Assembly: GCA_036557185.1 (NCBI GenBank)
Contig: DATBHZ010000139.1
Location: 1-8,907 of the forward strand
Reading direction: 5' to 3'
Source: DATBHZ01 sp036557185
GTDB lineage: Bacteria > Actinomycetota > Acidimicrobiia > IMCC26256 > JAENVU01
Length of the DNA stretch: 8,907 bases
Below, in pieces: positions 5,537 to 8,907 of this stretch. Every line of letters begins with the position of its first letter. Position 1 is the stretch's first letter. The position numbers and the translations under genes are program-made. The notes under the pieces were generated by a model. The model made no database searches, was not told the origin of the DNA, and saw only the letters and a list, made by a program, of their open reading frames with translations.

Positions 5537-5565
5537 TTGACGGCGAACATGTGTTCGTATAGCTT
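5537..5565 (+). promoter_or_regulatory. Predicted HNH endonuclease promoter
   Basis: TTGACG (5537-5542) matches the -35 consensus at five of six positions and is exactly 17 bp from TAGCTT (5560-5565), a TANNNT -10. The start of transcription should fall at about 5571-5572, giving a leader of about 50 bases before the HNH ATG at 5623. The whole spacer is occupied by a LexA box. This is the best-formed promoter in the window. Confidence 0.65.
5544..5557. promoter_or_regulatory. LexA-binding SOS box
   Basis: CGAACATGTGTTCG matches the Gram-positive LexA consensus CGAAC-RNRY-GTTCG at every defined position, and the mycobacterial site has the same CGAAC-N4-GTTCG core. It fits exactly between the -35 and -10 boxes, where bound LexA would block RNA polymerase. 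It predicts repression in unstressed cells and induction after RecA-stimulated LexA cleavage. LexA itself is not encoded in this window. Confidence 0.75.
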
Positions 5566-5570
5566 GGCCG

Positions 5571-5618
5571 GTGAGCTTCCCTCTCAGATCGTCGGCGTCG
5601 GGCGAACGGGGAGGTTGA
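5571..5618 (+). CDS. Possible 15-codon leaderless upstream ORF
   Basis: A GTG at 5571 coincides with the predicted transcription start of the HNH promoter (five bases after the -10) and opens a 15-codon frame (MSFPLRSSASGERGG) ending in TGA at 5616-5618. It reads through the HNH ribosome site GGGGAGG (5608-5614) and stops four bases before the HNH ATG. If translated, it would couple to or interfere with nuclease initiation. Such short leaderless ORFs are common in mycobacteria, but there is no conservation evidence here. Confidence 0.22.
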   Translation: MSFPLRSSASGERGG

Positions 5619-5622
5619 AGCG

Positions 5623-6807
5623 ATGGAGCAGGGCGTGGAGCAGGGCGTGGGGCACGGCCTGCGGTCGGGGATGGAGTGTCTCGACGCTGCGGTCGACGCG
5701 TTGGTCGCGGTCGACCCGGCAACGATCCCCGACGTCGTGCTGGCCGACGAGCTCGTGGCGCTGCGGGCGCGCATGGATCGCCTCGAAGCCGTGTTCGCAG
5801 GTTTCGCCGCAGCCGCGCACAGGCGCGGCGTCGGCCTCGGAGAAGGTGCAGCCTCGACCGCGGTGTGGCTCGCTCAGCACGCGGGAATGCGCACCGGTGA
5901 GGCACGAGCGGCAATCGAATGCGGCGAGGCCGCGAGCGTCCTCTCGGAATCAGGTGCGGCGTGGCGCGACGGCGAGGTGTCGACCGGCGCGTTCCGGTGG
6001 ATCGCCGGCGCCCGCGTCGCCGAGCACGACGACCTGCTCGCGTGTGAACCGGTGCTGCTCGGGCTCGCCAAGAGTGGTGATCTGCGCTCGCTGCGCCGAG
6101 CGGCTGGACACTTCCGCAACCTGGCTCGAGCCGACTCGACGCCGCCGGGTATCCACGACGGCCTCTACCTCTCCAAGGCCTATTCCGGCACGCACGTCCT
6201 GAGCGCTGAGCTGAGTGACCTCGCCGCCGAGACCGTGGCGACCGCGCTGCACGCCTATACCGACCCGCCGAGGAGCGACGACGCGCGGACAGCGGCGAAG
6301 CGGAGGGCCGACGCGTTGGTCCGCATCTGTGATGTGGCGCTCGAGCACCGGGACGCGGGACGCGCGCAGTCTCACGCGAGCGTCGTCATCGACTGGTCCA
6401 CGCTGACGAACGGGAGCCTCGGGAGGCTCGACGGCGAATTCACCGGTCCGATCCACCCGGCCGACATCCAACGGCTCTTGTGCGACTGCGGCGTGAGCCG
6501 GGTCGTCGCCGGTCCCGACAGCCTCCCGCTCGACGCGGGCCGCACGACTCGGAGCGTCCCGGCAGCGACGCGCCGCGCGCTCGCCGTTCGCGACGGCGGC
6601 TGCCGCCACCCGGGCTGCGACCGACCGCCGGGCTGGTGCGATGCCCATCACGTCGTCCACTGGACGCACGGAGGCCAGACCAGGCTCGACAACCTCGTGC
6701 TCCTCTGCGACCGCCATCACCAGGTGGTCCACCAACCCGGATGGACGACCAAGTTCGACGGGCACATCTACGCCGTGTACCGGCCCGACGGCACCGAGAT
6801 CACCTGA
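5623..6807 (+). CDS. DUF222 domain-containing HNH endonuclease (13E12 repeat family type)
   Basis: A 394-residue protein with an N-terminal DUF222 domain (about 25-300, mostly helical) and a C-terminal HNH nuclease (about 315-375). The nuclease is complete: C327-x4-C332 (CRHPGC), DAHHVVHW with His342/His343, GGQTRLDN with Asn357, and LLCDRHHQVVH with Cys362 and His366. It thus has both the zinc ligands and the ββα-metal catalytic residues needed to cut DNA. This architecture matches the multi-copy 13E12 family of mycobacteria and other actinomycetes, whose biological role is unsettled. GGGGAGG lies eight bases before the ATG at 5623. Codons 2-9 contain a 12-bp tandem duplication (EQGVEQGV). 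Expression is predicted to be SOS-controlled through the LexA box at 5544. It ends 9 bp from the convergent acyl-CoA dehydrogenase. No terminal inverted repeats suggest a mobile element. Confidence 0.95.
   Translation: MEQGVEQGVGHGLRSGMECLDAAVDALVAVDPATIPDVVLADELVALRARMDRLEAVFAGFAAAAHRRGVGLGEGAASTAVWLAQHAGMRTGEARAAIECGEAASVLSESGAAWRDGEVSTGAFRWIAGARVAEHDDLLACEPVLLGLAKSGDLRSLRRAAGHFRNLARADSTPPGIHDGLYLSKAYSGTHVLSAELSDLAAETVATALHAYTDPPRSDDARTAAKRRADALVRICDVALEHRDAGRAQSHASVVIDWSTLTNGSLGRLDGEFTGPIHPADIQRLLCDCGVSRVVAGPDSLPLDAGRTTRSVPAATRRALAVRDGGCRHPGCDRPPGWCDAHHVVHWTHGGQTRLDNLVLLCDRHHQVVHQPGWTTKFDGHIYAVYRPDGTEIT
5626..5649 (+). repeat. 12-bp perfect tandem duplication in the 5' end of the HNH gene
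   Basis: GAGCAGGGCGTG occurs twice back to back (5626-5637, 5638-5649), immediately after the ATG, encoding EQGV twice. It is in frame, so copy-number change would lengthen or shorten the N-terminus by four residues without disrupting the gene. Confidence 0.9.
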
Positions 6808-6816
6808 CGGAGGGCT

Positions 6817-7971
6817 CTAGCCGCGCGCGTACCTCGCGAGAAGCCCGCGGGCGATGACGAGACGCTGGATCTCGTTCGTGCCCTCACCGATGATCATCAG
6901 GGGCGCGTCCCGGTAGTAGCGCTCGACCGGCAGCTCGGTGGTGTAGCCGACCCCGCCGTGGATCCGCATCGATTCGGTCGCGATCTCGAGCGCTGTCTCG
7001 CTCGCGAACAGCTTCGCCATGCCGGCCTCGACGTCGGCGCGCTCGCCGGCCTGCTTCAGACGGGCCGCGTGCTCCGTGAGCAGGCGCGCCGCCTGGAGCT
7101 TCGTGCCCATGTCCGCGAGCTTCTGCTGGATCGCCTGGTGCTCCGCGATCGGCTTCCCGAACGTCTCGCGCTCCTGAGCGTACGCGAGCGCGGCTTCGAA
7201 CGCCGCGCGCGCGACACCACACGCTCGTGCCGCGATGTTGATCCTTCCGACCTCGAGCGCACCGAGGATGTACGCGAGCCCGTGTCCGAGGCCCTCGTCG
7301 CCGCCGAGCACGCAATCGGCGCCGACGCGGTGCGCGTCGTACACCATCTCGACGGTCTCGAGACCCTTGTACCCGAGCTTGCCGATGTTCCTCGAGACCG
7401 TGATCCCGCCGAACGACGGACCGGGCTCCTTCTCGACGATGAAGCAGGTGATGCCTTCGTCGGTCCGGGCAGCCAGCGCGACGATGCCGGCGCGCTCACC
7501 GTTGGTGACCCACATCTTGGTGCCGGAGATCGAGTACTCGTCACCGTCGCGCGTGGCGCGGCAGGAGATGTTGCGCGTGTCGCTGCCGGCGTCGGGCTCC
7601 GACAACGAGAGGCAGCCGCGCAGCTCGCCGGTCGCGAGACGCGGGAGCCAGCGTGCCTGCTGCTCGGGCGTTCCCTGCCGCATGATCAGGCTCGCCGCGA
7701 TGGTGTGCGTGTTGACGATCCCGGAGAGGGACATCCAGCCCGCGGCGAGCTCCTCGACGACGGCCGCGTAGGCAAGGAGGTCGAGGCCGAGCCCACCGTG
7801 CTCCTCCGGGATCGTGATCCCGAAGAGGCCCATCGCCTTCATCTGATCGACGATCGCGGCCGGGTACTCGTCGTCGTGCTCCATCGCGGACGCGACCGGC
7901 AGGACCTCGCGTTCGACCCAACGACGGACGGTTGCGCGGAGCTCTTCGCGAATCTGCGGATCTGTCGTCAT
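6817..7971 (-). CDS. Acyl-CoA dehydrogenase
   Basis: A 384-residue FAD enzyme of normal acyl-CoA dehydrogenase length, catalysing alpha-beta dehydrogenation of an acyl-CoA with electrons passed to electron-transfer flavoprotein. The N-terminal helical domain includes GLFGITIPEEHGGLGLD. The middle beta domain has the signature LSEPDAGSDT and KMWVTNG, which contact FAD and substrate. The C-terminal helical domain carries RETFGKPIAEHQAIQ (FAD contact from the neighbouring subunit), HGGVGYTTELPVERYYRDA, and IGEGTNEIQR, where Glu363 is the expected catalytic base. The ATG at 7971 is chosen over an upstream in-frame ATG because the fold begins here and a TAGCGT box lies seven bases before it. The gene is divergent from the ABC exporter and 9 bp from the convergent HNH stop. 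Chain-length specificity (short/branched or medium) cannot be fixed from sequence alone. Confidence 0.95.
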   Translation of the reverse strand: MTTDPQIREELRATVRRWVEREVLPVASAMEHDDEYPAAIVDQMKAMGLFGITIPEEHGGLGLDLLAYAAVVEELAAGWMSLSGIVNTHTIAASLIMRQGTPEQQARWLPRLATGELRGCLSLSEPDAGSDTRNISCRATRDGDEYSISGTKMWVTNGERAGIVALAARTDEGITCFIVEKEPGPSFGGITVSRNIGKLGYKGLETVEMVYDAHRVGADCVLGGDEGLGHGLAYILGALEVGRINIAARACGVARAAFEAALAYAQERETFGKPIAEHQAIQQKLADMGTKLQAARLLTEHAARLKQAGERADVEAGMAKLFASETALEIATESMRIHGGVGYTTELPVERYYRDAPLMIIGEGTNEIQRLVIARGLLARYARG

Positions 7972-7978
7972 CGCGGGA

Positions 7979-7984
7979 ACGCTA
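7979..7984 (-). promoter_or_regulatory. -10 box for leaderless acyl-CoA dehydrogenase transcript
   Basis: TAGCGT on the minus strand (TANNNT) ends seven bases before the ATG at 7971. The bases between (TCCCGCG) hold no Shine-Dalgarno sequence, so a leaderless mRNA is likely. No clear -35 is seen. Confidence 0.45.
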
Positions 7985-8040
7985 GGACGCGCTGCGCCAC
8001 CGGGCCGAGTGGGGCCGGCCGGGCGCGTTGACGCCCCCGG

Positions 8041-8046
8041 TAGCTT
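8041..8046 (+). promoter_or_regulatory. -10 box of the ABC exporter gene
   Basis: TAGCTT (TANNNT) lies 10 bases before the ATG at 8057, giving a leader of three to four bases. A GAGG at 8048-8051 could be a ribosome site only if transcription starts further upstream. A TTGACG at 8028-8033 is just 7 bp away, too close to pair with this -10. Confidence 0.35.
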
Positions 8047-8056
8047 TGAGGGCCCA

Positions 8057-8907
8057 ATGCAGACGCACCGCACGATGATGGGCTTCCGGCGCGATCAGAG
8101 CGCCCTGCGCGGCAAGCGGATCGAGCGCCAGCTGCTCCGGCGCGTGGCCGCGATGGCCAAGCCGTACCGCCTGCTGATCGTCGGCTTCCTCGTCGCGGTG
8201 ATCGCCGACAACTTCCTCGGGATCGTGCCCGCGCTGTTGTTCCGGGCCCTTCTCGACGACTTGACCAAGTTCAGCAGCTCGCACCTCACCGGGAGCGCGC
8301 TGAGCGACCTCAAGGCGTCGACCGCGCACTCGATCCTCGTCCTGACGCTCATCCTCGTGGCAGTCGCGCTCGGCGACGCTCTGCTCGGCCTCGTGCAGCG
8401 CTGGTTCTCCGCGCGCATCGGTGAGGGGCTCATCTACGAGATGCGCGTGCGACTGTTCGATCACGTGCAGCGCATGCCGATCTCGTTCTTCACGCGCACG
8501 CAGACCGGCGCGCTCAACTCACGGCTCAACAACGATGTCATCGGCGCACAACAGGCGGTGACGAACACGCTCGGGACGGTCGTCTCGAACTTCATCAACA
8601 TCGTCATCACCCTGATCGTGATGCTGCAGCTCGAATGGCGCCTCACGCTGCTCACCCTCGTCGTCCTGCCATTCTTCATCTTCCCAGCGCGCAGGATCGG
8701 CCGGCATCTGCAGGTCATCACGCGCGAGGGATTCCAGCTCAACGCGTCGATGAACAACACCATCATCGAGCGCTTCAACGTCGCGGGCGCGTTGGTGGTC
8801 AAGCTGTTCGGCAAGCACGACCGCGAGAGCGACCAGTTCAGCGAGCGAGCGGGGCGGGTCCGCGACATCGGCGTGCAGAGCGCGATGTACAGCACGGTCC
8901 TCGTCGT
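8057..8907 (+). CDS. ABC exporter, N-terminal membrane domain (partial, 3' end beyond window)
   Basis: The first 283 codons of an open frame that continues past the right edge. It is the transmembrane domain of a type I ABC exporter (MsbA/MdlB-like half transporter), which would normally be followed by a nucleotide-binding domain not seen here. A basic cytoplasmic N-terminus (1-36) precedes TM1 (about 38-62), TM2 (93-113), TM3 (173-192) and TM4 (195-210). The linker HVQRMPISFFTRTQTG (136-151), before LNSRLNNDV, is the family's conserved cytoplasmic loop. WRLTLLTLVVLP at 194-205 opens the fourth helix, as usual. The start at 8057 is set by the upstream TAGCTT box; Met7 or Met8 are alternatives. 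It is divergent from the acyl-CoA dehydrogenase across 85 bp. The cargo (lipid, drug or peptide) cannot be told. Confidence 0.93.
   Translation, partial: MQTHRTMMGFRRDQSALRGKRIERQLLRRVAAMAKPYRLLIVGFLVAVIADNFLGIVPALLFRALLDDLTKFSSSHLTGSALSDLKASTAHSILVLTLILVAVALGDALLGLVQRWFSARIGEGLIYEMRVRLFDHVQRMPISFFTRTQTGALNSRLNNDVIGAQQAVTNTLGTVVSNFINIVITLIVMLQLEWRLTLLTLVVLPFFIFPARRIGRHLQVITREGFQLNASMNNTIIERFNVAGALVVKLFGKHDRESDQFSERAGRVRDIGVQSAMYSTVLV

Noticed and set aside
5445..5774. Longer start for the lipoprotein at 5774
   Set aside because: It would bury the signal peptide and lipobox inside the protein and overlap the HNH gene; AGGAGG precedes the ATG at 5444.
5623..6807. The 13E12-type gene as a mobile element or homing endonuclease
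   Set aside because: No terminal inverted repeats, target-site duplication, intron or interrupted host gene is visible around it.
7188..7210. GC-rich inverted repeat GCGCGGC-N7-GCCGCGC inside the acyl-CoA dehydrogenase gene
   Set aside because: It lies in Ala-rich conserved coding sequence and is explained by codon choice in a high-GC genome.
7972..8073. Longer start for the acyl-CoA dehydrogenase at 8073
   Set aside because: The extra 34 residues are Pro/Gly/Arg-rich and overlap the exporter start; the fold and the -10 box fit 7971.

Overview
The window is GC-rich (about two thirds G+C by eye), tightly packed and coding-dense. It looks like chromosomal DNA from an actinomycete-type bacterium. 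Supporting signs are GTG starts, several genes with a TANNNT -10 box 6-10 bases before the start codon and little or no Shine-Dalgarno sequence (leaderless or near-leaderless transcription), a DUF222/HNH endonuclease of the 13E12 type, and a Gram-positive LexA (SOS) box. I cannot name the species. I see no RNA gene, CRISPR array, insertion sequence or prophage.

Layout. (1) Positions 1-492, minus strand: a MarR-family repressor and, at the window edge, the first codons of a following gene. (2) 587-1477, plus: an alpha/beta hydrolase of the epoxide hydrolase/dehalogenase type, divergent from marR. (3) 1487-2269, minus: an SDR oxidoreductase. (4) 2335-3276, plus: a CDF zinc-type efflux protein. 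(5) 3273-5444, minus: four co-directional genes, in transcription order a lipoprotein, a MaoC-type hot-dog protein, a HIT-family protein and a conserved protein with a ribbon-helix-helix-like C-terminus. MaoC and HIT are 8 bp apart and clearly coupled. (6) 5623-6807, plus: the DUF222-HNH endonuclease. (7) 6817-7971, minus: an acyl-CoA dehydrogenase. (8) 8057 to the right edge, plus: the membrane domain of an ABC exporter, cut by the window end.

How they fit together. Hydrolase, SDR, MaoC protein and acyl-CoA dehydrogenase are the usual mix of lipid or xenobiotic acyl-CoA catabolism in actinomycetes, but they lie in separate transcription units and no single pathway is proven. MarR probably represses itself and perhaps the divergent hydrolase: its promoter is overlaid by two inverted repeats.

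The most noteworthy signal is at 5537-5565. A perfect 14-bp LexA box (CGAACATGTGTTCG) sits exactly between a TTGACG -35 and a TAGCTT -10 (17-bp spacing) in front of the HNH endonuclease gene, making it a predicted DNA-damage-inducible nuclease. The transcript may also begin with a 15-codon leaderless ORF that ends 4 bases before the nuclease start codon. Convergent gene pairs are packed end to end (gaps of 9 bp, a 4-bp overlap sharing one CTAG, and 9 bp), with no hairpin terminators visible between them.
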